A DNA stretch of 64,000 nucleotides from Clostridium sp. Its GTDB lineage: Bacteria > Bacillota > Clostridia > Clostridiales > Clostridiaceae. Positions within the stretch are counted from its first letter, which is position 1; the number at the start of each line of letters is the position of its first letter. Position numbers and translations under genes: made by a program. The notes beneath the pieces are model-generated. The model was not told the DNA's origin. It was given only the letters and a program-made list of their open reading frames with translations, and searched no databases. Of the stretch, positions 1-8,320 are shown one piece after another. Location: assembly GCF_017888565.1 (NCBI RefSeq), contig NZ_JAGHFX010000049.1:16129-80128 (forward strand), read 5' to 3'.

Positions 1-2
1 AT

Positions 3-455
3 GCAAAATTAATAATTACAAATTCTGGAGAGAAAAAAGATGATATTATAAATTTAATAAAGGAATTAGATTTACAAAATAATGTAGAATATTTAGGATT
101 TATAAATAGAGAAACTGTTAAGGAACTATTAAAAACTTCAAGTATATATATATCTATTCCTACTTCAGACTCTACATCTGTTACTTTGTTAGAGGGAATG
201 GCAAGTGGAATTTTTCCTATAGTTTCTAATTTGCCAGCTAATAAAGAGTGGATAACTCATAATAAAAATGGATATATACTAAAAAATATAGATGAAAAGG
301 AACTTTCAAAACTTATGATTAGTTCTCTAGAGAATGAAGAAATAAAAAATTATGCAAAAGATATAAATGAAAAAATTATAAATGAAAGAGCTATATGGGA
401 AGACAATATGACATTTATAAGGGAAAAATATATAAAAGTGTTGATGGATAAATAA
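3..455 (+). CDS. Glycosyltransferase family 4, C-terminal part (cut by window edge)
   Basis: The frame is open from base 3 and stops at 455, so only the C-terminal ~150 residues of a GT-B glycosyltransferase are visible; the start lies outside the window. The stretch PTSDSTSVTLLEGMASG is the nucleotide-sugar binding E-x7-E-type motif of the GT4 family, followed by a typical final alpha/beta domain. It would transfer a sugar from an NDP donor at the cytoplasmic face of the membrane. A sugar-phosphate transferase, a sugar dehydrogenase and two more glycosyltransferases follow on the same strand, which points to surface polysaccharide assembly. The family call is firm; donor and acceptor are unknown. 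Confidence 0.85.
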   Translation, partial: AKLIITNSGEKKDDIINLIKELDLQNNVEYLGFINRETVKELLKTSSIYISIPTSDSTSVTLLEGMASGIFPIVSNLPANKEWITHNKNGYILKNIDEKELSKLMISSLENEEIKNYAKDINEKIINERAIWEDNMTFIREKYIKVLMDK

Positions 456-585
456 TTTATTAGACAATACAAAGGAGAATACTACAATAAAGATTAAAAT
501 TAAATGTCAATAGACAAATATAATTATGTGATGTTATAATTATAAGGAATTTTATAATTTGTAAATAAGTTTAGAGGAATAGTAT

Positions 586-1191
586 ATGAAAAGTTTAAAT
601 AGAATTTGTAAGCGGTTATTTGATATAGTAGCATCTTTTATGGGGATAATAATAATAAGTCCAGTTCTTTTAATTATAGCTATTTTTATTAAATTAGGTT
701 CAAATGGACCAATATTTTTTAAACAAGAGCGAGTAGGACTTAAAGGAAAACACTTTTTTATATTAAAATTTAGAACAATGATTATTAATGCGGAGAAATA
801 TGGAAAGCAGATAACTGTTGGGAAAGATAATAGAATAACTTCAGTAGGTAAATTTTTAAGAAAATATAAGTTAGATGAATTACCACAATTAATAAATGTT
901 TTAAAAGGAGATATGAGTCTAGTGGGACCAAGGCCAGAGGTTCCGAGATACGTAAAGTTATATTCTAATGAACAACGTAAAGTCTTAGAAGTTAGACCAG
1001 GAATTACAGACTTAGCATCTTTAAGATATAGCGATGAAAATGACCTTTTAGGAACAGTAGAGAATCCGGAAGAATACTACATAAATGTAATTATGAAGGA
1101 TAAGTTAAATTTGAATTTAGAGTACATTGATAAAAGCAATGTATTTTATGATATTGTAATTATTTTGAAAACAATAGCAAAATGTATTTAA
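586..1191 (+). CDS. Initiating sugar-phosphate transferase (bacterial sugar transferase family)
   Basis: A 201-residue protein of the PF02397 family (WcaJ/WbaP C-terminal-type, short form). It has one hydrophobic segment at about residues 10-32. The conserved cytoplasmic core includes KFRTM, the KLDELPQL segment and the SLVGPRPE motif. Such enzymes move a sugar-1-phosphate from a UDP-sugar to undecaprenyl phosphate, the first membrane step of capsule or exopolysaccharide repeat synthesis. The short form lacks the extra N-terminal membrane domain. GAGGAAT lies just before the ATG at 586. It sits between glycosyltransferase genes and is followed 15 bases later by the sugar dehydrogenase, so co-transcription is likely. 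Confidence 0.92.
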   Translation: MKSLNRICKRLFDIVASFMGIIIISPVLLIIAIFIKLGSNGPIFFKQERVGLKGKHFFILKFRTMIINAEKYGKQITVGKDNRITSVGKFLRKYKLDELPQLINVLKGDMSLVGPRPEVPRYVKLYSNEQRKVLEVRPGITDLASLRYSDENDLLGTVENPEEYYINVIMKDKLNLNLEYIDKSNVFYDIVIILKTIAKCI

Positions 1192-1206
1192 GAAGGTGGT
1201 TAAATT

Positions 1207-2295
1207 ATGAGAAGAATGAAATTTGCCATAATAGGTTGTGGAAGAATATCATACAAACATGTTGAAGCTATAATTGAAAATTCTGATACATCAGAATTAG
1301 TAGCAACTTGCGATGTAAAATTAGACTTAGCAATAGCAAAAAAAAATGAATATATTGGAAATTTAAAAACTAGAGAAGCTAAAGTTTCTGTATATGAGAA
1401 TTATAAAGAGATGTTAGAAAATGAAGATATAGATATAGTTACAATTGCAACAGAAAGTGGATATCATGCTGAAATAGCAATTTACTGTATGAATAAAGGT
1501 AAGCATGTAATAGTTGAAAAGCCAATGGCTATGTCAATAGATGATGCAAATGAAATGATTGAAGTTGCAAAGAAAAATAAGGTTAAGTTATCTGTAGCTC
1601 ATCAAAATAGATTTAACAAGCCGATTCAAAAATTAAGAGAAGCAGTTGAAGAAGATAAGCTTGGTAGGATAATGAATGGTACTGCAAGAATTCTTTGGAG
1701 AAGAGATAATAACTATTATAAGCAAGCACCATGGAGAGGTACATATGAATTAGATGGTGGTACTCTTATGAATCAATGTATTCATAATATAGATTTACTT
1801 CAATGGATGATAGGGTCAGAAGTAGAAAGAGTTTATGCTGAAACAGAAACTTTTAGAAATCCTATAGAAGCAGAAGACTTTGGAGCTATAATAGTAAGAT
1901 TCAAAAATGGAGCTATTGGCATTATAGAAGGAAGCGCAGTAGTGTATCCAAAAAATTTAGAAGAAACATTAAGTATTTTTGGAACAGAAGGTACAGTAGT
2001 TATTGGTGGATTAGCTGTTAACGAATTAAAAACTTGGAGATTTAAAAACGAAGATGAGGAAGCTATAAAGAAGGATTTACAAGTTCAAATAGATAGTGTT
2101 TATGGAAAAGGGCATACTCCTTTATTTAAAGATGTAGTAGAGTCTATAAAAGAAGATAGAAAGCCATATGTAAGTGGTGAGGACGCAATTGTACCTTTAT
2201 CAATAATATTAGCTGCATATAAATCTAAAAAAACAGGTTTACCAGTTAATTTTCCATTTACAGATTTTTCAACTTTGGATATGATAAATAAATAA
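1207..2295 (+). CDS. Gfo/Idh/MocA family NAD(P)-dependent sugar dehydrogenase
   Basis: A 362-residue oxidoreductase. The N-terminal Rossmann fold has IIGCGRISYKH at residues 8-18; the family EKP motif is at residues 104-106. The GGTLMNQCIHNIDLLQW segment carries the His/Asp pair used in catalysis. The GGGTLMNQ-like context resembles WlbA/WbpB enzymes, which oxidise UDP-linked HexNAc sugars at C3, so a role in making a modified sugar donor is plausible but not proven. Start: ATG 1207 follows AGAAGGTGG; a second Met three codons later is possible. It lies 15 bases behind the sugar transferase and ends before a large hairpin. Confidence 0.88.
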   Translation: MRRMKFAIIGCGRISYKHVEAIIENSDTSELVATCDVKLDLAIAKKNEYIGNLKTREAKVSVYENYKEMLENEDIDIVTIATESGYHAEIAIYCMNKGKHVIVEKPMAMSIDDANEMIEVAKKNKVKLSVAHQNRFNKPIQKLREAVEEDKLGRIMNGTARILWRRDNNYYKQAPWRGTYELDGGTLMNQCIHNIDLLQWMIGSEVERVYAETETFRNPIEAEDFGAIIVRFKNGAIGIIEGSAVVYPKNLEETLSIFGTEGTVVIGGLAVNELKTWRFKNEDEEAIKKDLQVQIDSVYGKGHTPLFKDVVESIKEDRKPYVSGEDAIVPLSIILAAYKSKKTGLPVNFPFTDFSTLDMINK

Positions 2296-2312
2296 TAATT
2301 TAGCTTAATAAA

Positions 2313-2354
2313 TGGGGAAGGGTTAAAGCTTATAAAGCTTTTGAAACTTCCCCA
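2313..2354 (+). terminator. Long hairpin after the sugar dehydrogenase gene
   Basis: TGGGGAAG pairs with CTTCCCCA and the inner AAGCTT pairs with a second AAGCTT, giving a long, slightly imperfect stem 18 bases after the stop codon. The T-run after it is poor (ATTTGTG), so this may be a partial terminator or an mRNA-stabilising hairpin. Confidence 0.55.
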
Positions 2355-2412
2355 ATTTGTGTATAATTGATTATTATAACAGTTATTAAAGTATATATTT
2401 TGAGGTGAGTTA

Positions 2413-3435
2413 ATGAATAAAAGTGTTGCTGTAATTATACCTTGTAGAAATGAAGAGGACTATATTGGCAAATGTATAGAATCATTTTTAAAACAAAGCT
2501 ATCCAAGGGAATTGCTTAAGATAGTTATTTCAGATGGTTTTTCAGATGATAATACTAGAAGTATTATTAAAGACTATATGAAAAATAATGAAAATCTAAT
2601 ACTGATAGATAATGAAGGATTAACTGCTCCTAAAGGGATGAATAAAGGAATAAAAGAAACTGATACAGATATAATAATTATATTTGGTGCTCATGCTTAT
2701 GCAGATAAAGATTTTGTTTTAGAAAATGTTAAAGCATTAGAAAATAATGATGTTGGATGTGTAGGAGGAGTTCTTAAAACTATAAATAGTACAGCAAAAG
2801 GTGAAGCAATAGCACAATCTATGATGTGTCCTTTTGGTGTAGGAAATGCTACATTTAGATATGCAGAAAAAGAATGTTATGTAGATACAGTTGCTTTTGG
2901 AGCATACAAAAGAGAAGTTCTTGATAATGTTGGAATTTTTGATGATGAATTAGTAAGAAATCAGGATGATGAACTTAACTTTAGAGTAATAAATAATGGG
3001 TATAAAATATTATTATCACCCAAAATAAAATCTACTTATTATGGAAGATCCTCTTTTTCTAAGTTGTGGAAACAATATTATCAATATGGATTTTGGAAAG
3101 TTAGAGTTATTCAAAAACATAATAAGCCAGCTTCTATTAGACATTTGATACCAATGTTATTTGTTTTATATTTATTATTTGGTGGAATAGTTAGTTTATT
3201 CTTAAAAAGTATAAGATATGTTTTTCTTATAATTTTAGCTTTGTATGTTTTATTAGATTTGCTATTTTCTATAAAACTTTCACGTAAGAGTAAACTACAA
3301 TATTTAGGATACATTGCAGTATGTTTTCCAATTTTACATCTTTCATATGGAGTAGGATTTTTATTTGGCATATTAAATTTTTATATCCTTAAAAGTGATG
3401 AAGTAATTAAGAAGAACTCGAATTTATCAAGATAA
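2413..3435 (+). CDS. Glycosyltransferase family 2, membrane-associated (ExoA-like)
   Basis: A 340-residue GT-A enzyme. It opens with VAVIIPCRNEEDYIGKCI, the classic GT2 start, followed by SDGFSDDNT for nucleotide-sugar binding. The conserved NQDDELNFR segment (about residue 180) is the ED-type catalytic region of processive and semi-processive GT2 enzymes. The last ~100 residues hold about three membrane spans. The layout matches ExoA-type succinoglycan glucosyltransferases. RBS TGAGGTGAG precedes ATG 2413. It belongs to the polysaccharide cluster but is separated from the upstream gene by a hairpin, so it may have its own promoter. Confidence 0.88.
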   Translation: MNKSVAVIIPCRNEEDYIGKCIESFLKQSYPRELLKIVISDGFSDDNTRSIIKDYMKNNENLILIDNEGLTAPKGMNKGIKETDTDIIIIFGAHAYADKDFVLENVKALENNDVGCVGGVLKTINSTAKGEAIAQSMMCPFGVGNATFRYAEKECYVDTVAFGAYKREVLDNVGIFDDELVRNQDDELNFRVINNGYKILLSPKIKSTYYGRSSFSKLWKQYYQYGFWKVRVIQKHNKPASIRHLIPMLFVLYLLFGGIVSLFLKSIRYVFLIILALYVLLDLLFSIKLSRKSKLQYLGYIAVCFPILHLSYGVGFLFGILNFYILKSDEVIKKNSNLSR

Positions 3436-3522
3436 TGATTAGAATTTATAATATTATAAGTTTAGTAGAATATAAAAATATGAATAGTATTAGTTTAACT
3501 GATTTATAGGAGAAAAGTAAAT

Positions 3523-4890
3523 ATGAAAAAAAATATATTATATATAGCTTATTATTTTCCGCCTTTAGCTGGTAGTGGAGTTCAGAGGACGCTAAAGTTT
3601 ATTAAGTATTTACCTAGGTATAATAAGAAACCGATAGTAGTGACTGTTAAAAAGGGACATAACTTTGCGTATGATGAGGAGCTAATAAAGGAAGTTCCAG
3701 ACATAGTAAAAATCTACCGTTCAAATTCAGGAGAAAATCTTTGGATAAGAAAGCAAATAGAAGGAATGAATAAGATTATAATATTAATTAAAAAAATGCT
3801 TAATTTGAAAAAGATAAAGAAAATAAATGAAGTAAAAAATATTAATGTTCAAATAGAAGATTTAACAAATAATATTACAATAAAGGATAAAATTTTTAAA
3901 TACTTAGAGTACAATTACTATGTTCCAGATACAAAAATTAGATGGTATAAGAATGCTATAAAAGATGTATTGGGAAGAGTTTTAAAAAGTGAAGAAATAG
4001 ATTTGATTTTTTCTACATCAGCACCTTATACAGATCATCTTATCGCGCTTGAAATAAAGAAAAGAACTAATAAACCGTGGGTTGTAGATCTAAGAGATCC
4101 ATGGGTAGGAAATAAGTTTATATTTGAAAGATATAATGAAAAAAGAAAAGAAAAAGAAATAAAATTAGAAGCAGAAGTTATTAGATATGCGGATAAGGTT
4201 ATCAATGTTACAGAAGAAATAACTAATATGTATATCGCAAGATACCCAGAATATAAGGAGAAGTTTATTACAATTACGAATGGTTTTGATATATCAGATA
4301 AAGTAGAAGAAAAAATTGAAAGTGAAAAGTTTATAATAAATTATTCAGGAATAGTAGTTGATGGACAAAATCCCGAAGTGTTTTTAAAAGCAATAGAAGA
4401 ATTAATTAAGAAGGATACTAAATTTAAAAAAGATGTATTGATTAATTTTACAGGTACAATTGTAGATAAATATAAATATATGTTTGATAATGAGTATATT
4501 AAAAATAATATACAAATTAATGGATATAAGCCACATAATATTGTACTTAAAGAAATGAAAAAGGCATCTATAAATCTTCTTATATTACCAGACACTGAAG
4601 AAAGTAAAGGTATCTATACTGGAAAAATCTTTGATTATATATTAAGTGAAAAACCAATACTAGGAATAATGCCATTAGGTGGTGTGGCGTCAGAACTAAT
4701 TAACTCTAAAAATATAGGTATTGCAGTTTCATGTAATGATTTAGAAGGAATAAGGGATTTTATTGAAAAGACTTATATATCATGGAAAAATGGCGTTGAT
4801 TTAAATACTTCGGCAATTAGTATTTGTAATGAATTTGATAGAAGAAGTTTAACTAAAAGGCTTTCGGATGTTTTTGATGAGTTAATATAA
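3523..4890 (+). CDS. Glycosyltransferase family 4 (GT-B)
   Basis: A 455-residue protein starting KKNILYIAYYFPPLAGSG, typical of family 4 enzymes acting on surface polysaccharides. The middle contains VDLRDPWVG, and the C-terminal Rossmann-like domain carries the donor-binding region around YTGKIFDYILSEKPILG, where the Lys/Glu pair replaces the canonical E-x7-E. There is no signal peptide or membrane span, so it is peripheral and cytoplasmic. RBS AGGAGAA precedes ATG 3523. It is the last gene of the cluster and ends before a clear terminator. Family assignment is firm; linkage formed is unknown. Confidence 0.87.
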   Translation: MKKNILYIAYYFPPLAGSGVQRTLKFIKYLPRYNKKPIVVTVKKGHNFAYDEELIKEVPDIVKIYRSNSGENLWIRKQIEGMNKIIILIKKMLNLKKIKKINEVKNINVQIEDLTNNITIKDKIFKYLEYNYYVPDTKIRWYKNAIKDVLGRVLKSEEIDLIFSTSAPYTDHLIALEIKKRTNKPWVVDLRDPWVGNKFIFERYNEKRKEKEIKLEAEVIRYADKVINVTEEITNMYIARYPEYKEKFITITNGFDISDKVEEKIESEKFIINYSGIVVDGQNPEVFLKAIEELIKKDTKFKKDVLINFTGTIVDKYKYMFDNEYIKNNIQINGYKPHNIVLKEMKKASINLLILPDTEESKGIYTGKIFDYILSEKPILGIMPLGGVASELINSKNIGIAVSCNDLEGIRDFIEKTYISWKNGVDLNTSAISICNEFDRRSLTKRLSDVFDELI

Positions 4891-4985
4891 TAAAATGAAT
4901 ATCGAAAATATTATTAAGAAAACCTTAAGATTAATACTCACATATTAAGAAAATATTAATTGTTAAAATAAATCATATTCCATAT

Positions 4986-5030
4986 AATACTAAGTGTACT
5001 ATGTAAAGTAATACACTTAGTATTTTTTAT
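4986..5030 (+). terminator. Rho-independent terminator of the polysaccharide cluster
   Basis: A perfect 13-base stem (4986-4998 with 5012-5024, AATACTAAGTGTA) has a 13-base loop and a T-rich tail. Confidence 0.9.
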
Positions 5031-5041
5031 TTTAGTGAAAT

Positions 5042-5072
5042 TAGTAGTTACTATATATATAGGTAACTACTA
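5042..5072. promoter_or_regulatory. Perfect 10-bp inverted repeat, possible operator of the GntR/ABC operon
   Basis: TAGTAGTTAC (5042-5051) and its exact complement GTAACTACTA (5063-5072) are separated by 11 bases, just upstream of the first gene of an operon that encodes its own YtrA-type repressor. Autoregulation through such a palindrome is usual for this subfamily. The same motif reappears in the repeat stretch near 20.2 kb, so it could instead be a dispersed repeat. Confidence 0.5.
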
Positions 5073-5105
5073 TATGATTTATTGATAAATAGAGGGGGAT
5101 TTTAT

Positions 5106-5711
5106 ATGAAAAAATCTACACTTTTAGCCTTCAGTGGGCTTATTATAGTTTTTTTTATAATTACATCATTAGGTAACAGAACAAATGTATATGAAAAGCA
5201 AATAAGATATAATACTCCAGAAGAAGCAATAGTAAATTTTATTGGTTATATTAATAGTTATGAAGAAGTAAAAACTAAAAATGGATATTATACTATAACT
5301 CCAAATGAATTTTATGAAAGTATATCTAAGAGATATAGATTATATTTGGGAGAAGGTAATGCTAATAGGTATATAGTTGATCAAGTACCTGTAGTTCATA
5401 GCTATGAGTTAGAAGAAGTAAGTTTAAATGATTTAAGAAATTTAAAAATGAATTATGAGGATTCTTTTAAAGGAATGATGAACTATAGAAGTCCGAGTGA
5501 AGTTAGAGTATATAAGTTAGATGCAGTAGTTTCATACAATTATGCTGTAGATAAAAATTCTGTAAAGGAAGATGGAACTGTAGATAAAGCTGAGTATATG
5601 AAAGAAACTAAAGTTAATGATATTGAAGAAACTCAAGTGGAAATATATTTAGTAGTGGTTGATGAAGGGGAAGGATATGTTGTTGATTACTACAACACAA
5701 TATATAAATAG
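5106..5711 (+). CDS. Hypothetical protein with N-terminal membrane anchor
   Basis: A 201-residue protein of unknown function. The N-terminus (KKSTLLAFSGLIIVFFIIT) is a single uncleaved membrane anchor or signal sequence without a lipobox; the rest is polar, acidic and probably outside the cell. I chose ATG 5106 because AGGGGGA (5093-5099) sits correctly before it; an upstream TTG at 5082 would place the Shine-Dalgarno sequence inside the gene. It is the first gene of the unit followed by a GntR regulator and an ABC ATPase/permease, so it may be an accessory of that transporter. No family is recognised. Confidence 0.7.
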   Translation: MKKSTLLAFSGLIIVFFIITSLGNRTNVYEKQIRYNTPEEAIVNFIGYINSYEEVKTKNGYYTITPNEFYESISKRYRLYLGEGNANRYIVDQVPVVHSYELEEVSLNDLRNLKMNYEDSFKGMMNYRSPSEVRVYKLDAVVSYNYAVDKNSVKEDGTVDKAEYMKETKVNDIEETQVEIYLVVVDEGEGYVVDYYNTIYK

Positions 5712-5732
5712 TCTTTTAGAAGAGGTGAGATT

Positions 5733-6116
5733 ATGATAATAATTGACTCAAGAAGTAGTACACCTATTTATGAACAAATTATAATGGGAATTAAAGATCT
5801 AATATTAAAAAATGCAATAAAATCAGGAGATAAACTACCTTCAGTAAGGGAGCTATCTAATATTTTAACTATAAATCCAAATACAGTAAGTAAGGCTTAT
5901 ACAGAGCTTGAGAAGCAAAATATCGTAGAAACTATAAAGGGAAAAGGAACCTTTATATCTAGTAACTATGGAAAAATGGTGCCAGAAGAAAAGATAAGTA
6001 AATTAATTTTAGATTTTAAAAGATTAATATTAGAAGCAAATTATTTAGGGCTTGAGGAAAATGATTTAATTTTATTATTAGATGAAGGCTTTAAGGAAGT
6101 AAGGGGAGGAATATGA
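5733..6116 (+). CDS. GntR family regulator, YtrA subfamily
   Basis: A 127-residue repressor. The winged helix of the GntR family is obvious: PIYEQIIMGIKDLILKNAIK, GDKLPSVRELS, and NPNTVSKAYTELEKQ. It is followed by only a short C-terminal helical dimerisation tail, which defines the YtrA subfamily. Such proteins repress adjacent ABC transporter operons, often those induced by cell-wall antibiotics. RBS AGAGGTGAG precedes ATG 5733, and the ATPase gene starts two bases after its stop. The palindrome at 5042-5072 is the natural operator candidate. Confidence 0.92.
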   Translation: MIIIDSRSSTPIYEQIIMGIKDLILKNAIKSGDKLPSVRELSNILTINPNTVSKAYTELEKQNIVETIKGKGTFISSNYGKMVPEEKISKLILDFKRLILEANYLGLEENDLILLLDEGFKEVRGGI

Positions 6117-6117
6117 A

Positions 6118-7014
6118 ATGATAGAATTAAAGGACTATTCCTTAAACTATGGAGAAAGCATGATATTAGATAATATAAGTTTTTCCTTAGATAGAGGAAA
6201 GATATTAGGTATTGTTGGACCTAGTGGAGTAGGGAAAACATCTCTAATTAGAGGATTGGTTGGAATTTATAAAGGAACATCAGGGAAGTTACTTTTTGAT
6301 GGAGAAGAAGTTTATGATAATCCAGATGTAAAGAAAAAAATAGCTTTTGTTCCTGATGAGCATAGTAGTTTTTATTTAATAACTTTAAAAGAAATAGTAA
6401 ATTATTATAAAAGTATATATCATAATTTTGATGAAGATAAATTTTATAAAATTAATAAGTTTTTTAAGATTCCTCTAAATAAAAGATTTTTACAATTATC
6501 TAAAGGAATGAAAATGAGAGTGAATTTAATGATAGCATTTTCATTAAATTGTGAATTACTGGTGCTAGATGAGCCAACATCAGGGTTAGATCCTATACTA
6601 AAGGAAAGAGTTTTAAAGATAATAATGAATGAAGTATATAGTAAGGAAAAGTCAGTTATAATAAGTTCACATAATTTAGGAGAGCTTGAAAGAATATGTG
6701 ATGAAATACTTATACTTAATGATGGAAAAATAGAATATCATAATTCTTTAGAAAATATAAAGCGTAATATAAAAAAGATACAAGTTGCATTTGACATGCC
6801 TGTGTATGAAGAGGATTTAAAAATAGAAGGTATATTTAGTATTTCTCAAGTTGGAAGAGTATTTACTATTATAACAGAAAGTTATGATGATGATTTTAAA
6901 GAAAATTTAAATAAATTTAAGCCTTTATTTATAGAAGAAATAGATTTAAGCCTTGAAGAAGTATTTATACATAGGTTAGGAGGGAAGTGTGAGTATGAAG
7001 AGATATTTGAATAA
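6118..7014 (+). CDS. ABC transporter ATP-binding protein
   Basis: A 298-residue ATPase with Walker A GPSGVGKTS (about residue 35), signature LSKGMKMR, Walker B LLVLDEPTSGLD and the SSHNLGELERICDEI switch. The C-terminal ~80 residues form the small extra domain common in exporters of the YtrB/BcrA type. The gene starts two bases after the GntR stop and overlaps the permease, so translation is coupled. With the YtrA-type repressor this looks like a drug or peptide export/sensing unit; the substrate cannot be read from sequence. Confidence 0.92.
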   Translation: MIELKDYSLNYGESMILDNISFSLDRGKILGIVGPSGVGKTSLIRGLVGIYKGTSGKLLFDGEEVYDNPDVKKKIAFVPDEHSSFYLITLKEIVNYYKSIYHNFDEDKFYKINKFFKIPLNKRFLQLSKGMKMRVNLMIAFSLNCELLVLDEPTSGLDPILKERVLKIIMNEVYSKEKSVIISSHNLGELERICDEILILNDGKIEYHNSLENIKRNIKKIQVAFDMPVYEEDLKIEGIFSISQVGRVFTIITESYDDDFKENLNKFKPLFIEEIDLSLEEVFIHRLGGKCEYEEIFE

Positions 7015-8020
7015 AAGTTTATTCTATCAAGGAGATTCAAAAATAATACTTCCATTAATTATAGCTTATATAGGAGTAATTCTATTTAATAAAATAAGTT
7101 TCAGTGAATATTTTGATTGGCAAATAAAACAAACACTTTATAGTAAATATAAAAGTAGTTTTATTTTTTCTATAGATGGAATAGTGATATTACTATTATA
7201 TCTAATAATAGTATATATATTAGCTGTAGGAATTTTTAAACGAAAAAAGTGGTCTACATTATTGGCAGGTCCTTTTTCAAGAATGGATATAAGGTCTAGA
7301 GAATTTATAATAGTAGTTATGGCTGTATTTTTTTATTTATTAAGTTATTTAATCATAGTTGGACAAGAAGCTATGCAAAATAGTGAGATTATATATTATA
7401 TGGGGAATTTTAAAGAAATTATAATTATTGACTTAATTAGAATAGTAAGTATATCGACAATTACAATAGGAGGATTAGCTTTACTAGATTCTATTTTTGC
7501 AAATTTATATTATTTATTTGGATCATTAATATTTATAATTATATATATGATTTCTTTATTAATTAATTTTGATTTAAGCCGTTATATTTATTTATACAAT
7601 GATGATAGAAGAATTAGGTATATATATAATGGTATAATGGAATATTTGGGGGGATATTCTATTGGAAATGAAATAAGTAAATTACAAATTGCTTGTATAT
7701 CAGCATTTTTTATAGTAATAGGAATAATATTAATAATTATATCTAAAAAGCTAACTAATAAAATGCTTGTAGAGAATATGAATGATGGCATAATATTTGA
7801 TTTTCCTAAAAAGATCGCTAAATTTATGATAATAACATTTATTGGAATTATATTAGCTCCTACTTTAAGTAGCTTAATTAATGAACTTTATTTTCATTAT
7901 ACATTAAGCGGATTATATTTAATGATTATAAGGTTAGGAATAATAATAGTAATAGCATTTTTCAGTAATCTAGCGTTAAATAAATTTAAAAAAATAAAAA
8001 AAGATAAATATTATTTGTAA
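6995..8020 (+). CDS. ABC transporter permease (ABC-2 type), partner of preceding ATPase
   Basis: A ~341-residue hydrophobic protein with about eight membrane spans and a polar N-terminal stretch (MKRYLNKSLFYQGDSK). It overlaps the ATPase gene by 20 bases, so the two should be made together. AGGAGGG at 6978-6984 serves either GTG 6989 (4-base spacing) or ATG 6995 (10-base spacing); I chose the ATG. The family resembles clostridial membrane subunits of YtrA-regulated exporters, but no close function is recognised. Confidence 0.8.
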   Translation: MKRYLNKSLFYQGDSKIILPLIIAYIGVILFNKISFSEYFDWQIKQTLYSKYKSSFIFSIDGIVILLLYLIIVYILAVGIFKRKKWSTLLAGPFSRMDIRSREFIIVVMAVFFYLLSYLIIVGQEAMQNSEIIYYMGNFKEIIIIDLIRIVSISTITIGGLALLDSIFANLYYLFGSLIFIIIYMISLLINFDLSRYIYLYNDDRRIRYIYNGIMEYLGGYSIGNEISKLQIACISAFFIVIGIILIIISKKLTNKMLVENMNDGIIFDFPKKIAKFMIITFIGIILAPTLSSLINELYFHYTLSGLYLMIIRLGIIIVIAFFSNLALNKFKKIKKDKYYL

Positions 8021-8320
8021 AATAAAATAAATTTTATTACATTTTAATTATAAAAATATAGGCATTGTTTTACAATTAAGTATATGATATAAAGGTCACT
8101 TTACTAGAAGAAATAATTAATACTATTAGATTAAATAAAAAAGATAATAAGTTGAAGAGATATGTTGATAATAAGAAAATTTAATTATTACTAAATTAAA
8201 TATAAAAATGGAGCTGTAATATAATTTTATTTACAGCTCCATTTTTATGGAATTAAATTGCTATTTATTAAATATTGCAAACTTTATTATATAGTCTAAA
8301 ACTATATTTATATTAAATTA
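8021..8320. other. Convergent intergenic region with a small ORF remnant
   Basis: Between the permease and brnQ. Bases 8080-8184 are open on the plus strand and read like the C-terminus of a protein (LLEEIINTIRL, then a Lys/Asn-rich end), but there is no start codon with an RBS. It may be a relic. The rest is featureless apart from the terminator at 8204-8246. Confidence 0.35.
8204..8246. terminator. Bidirectional terminator between ABC permease and brnQ
   Basis: A perfect 16-base stem (8204-8219 with 8231-8246, core ATGGAGCTGTAA) has A-runs on one side and T-runs on the other. It can stop transcription from both converging genes. Confidence 0.92.
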
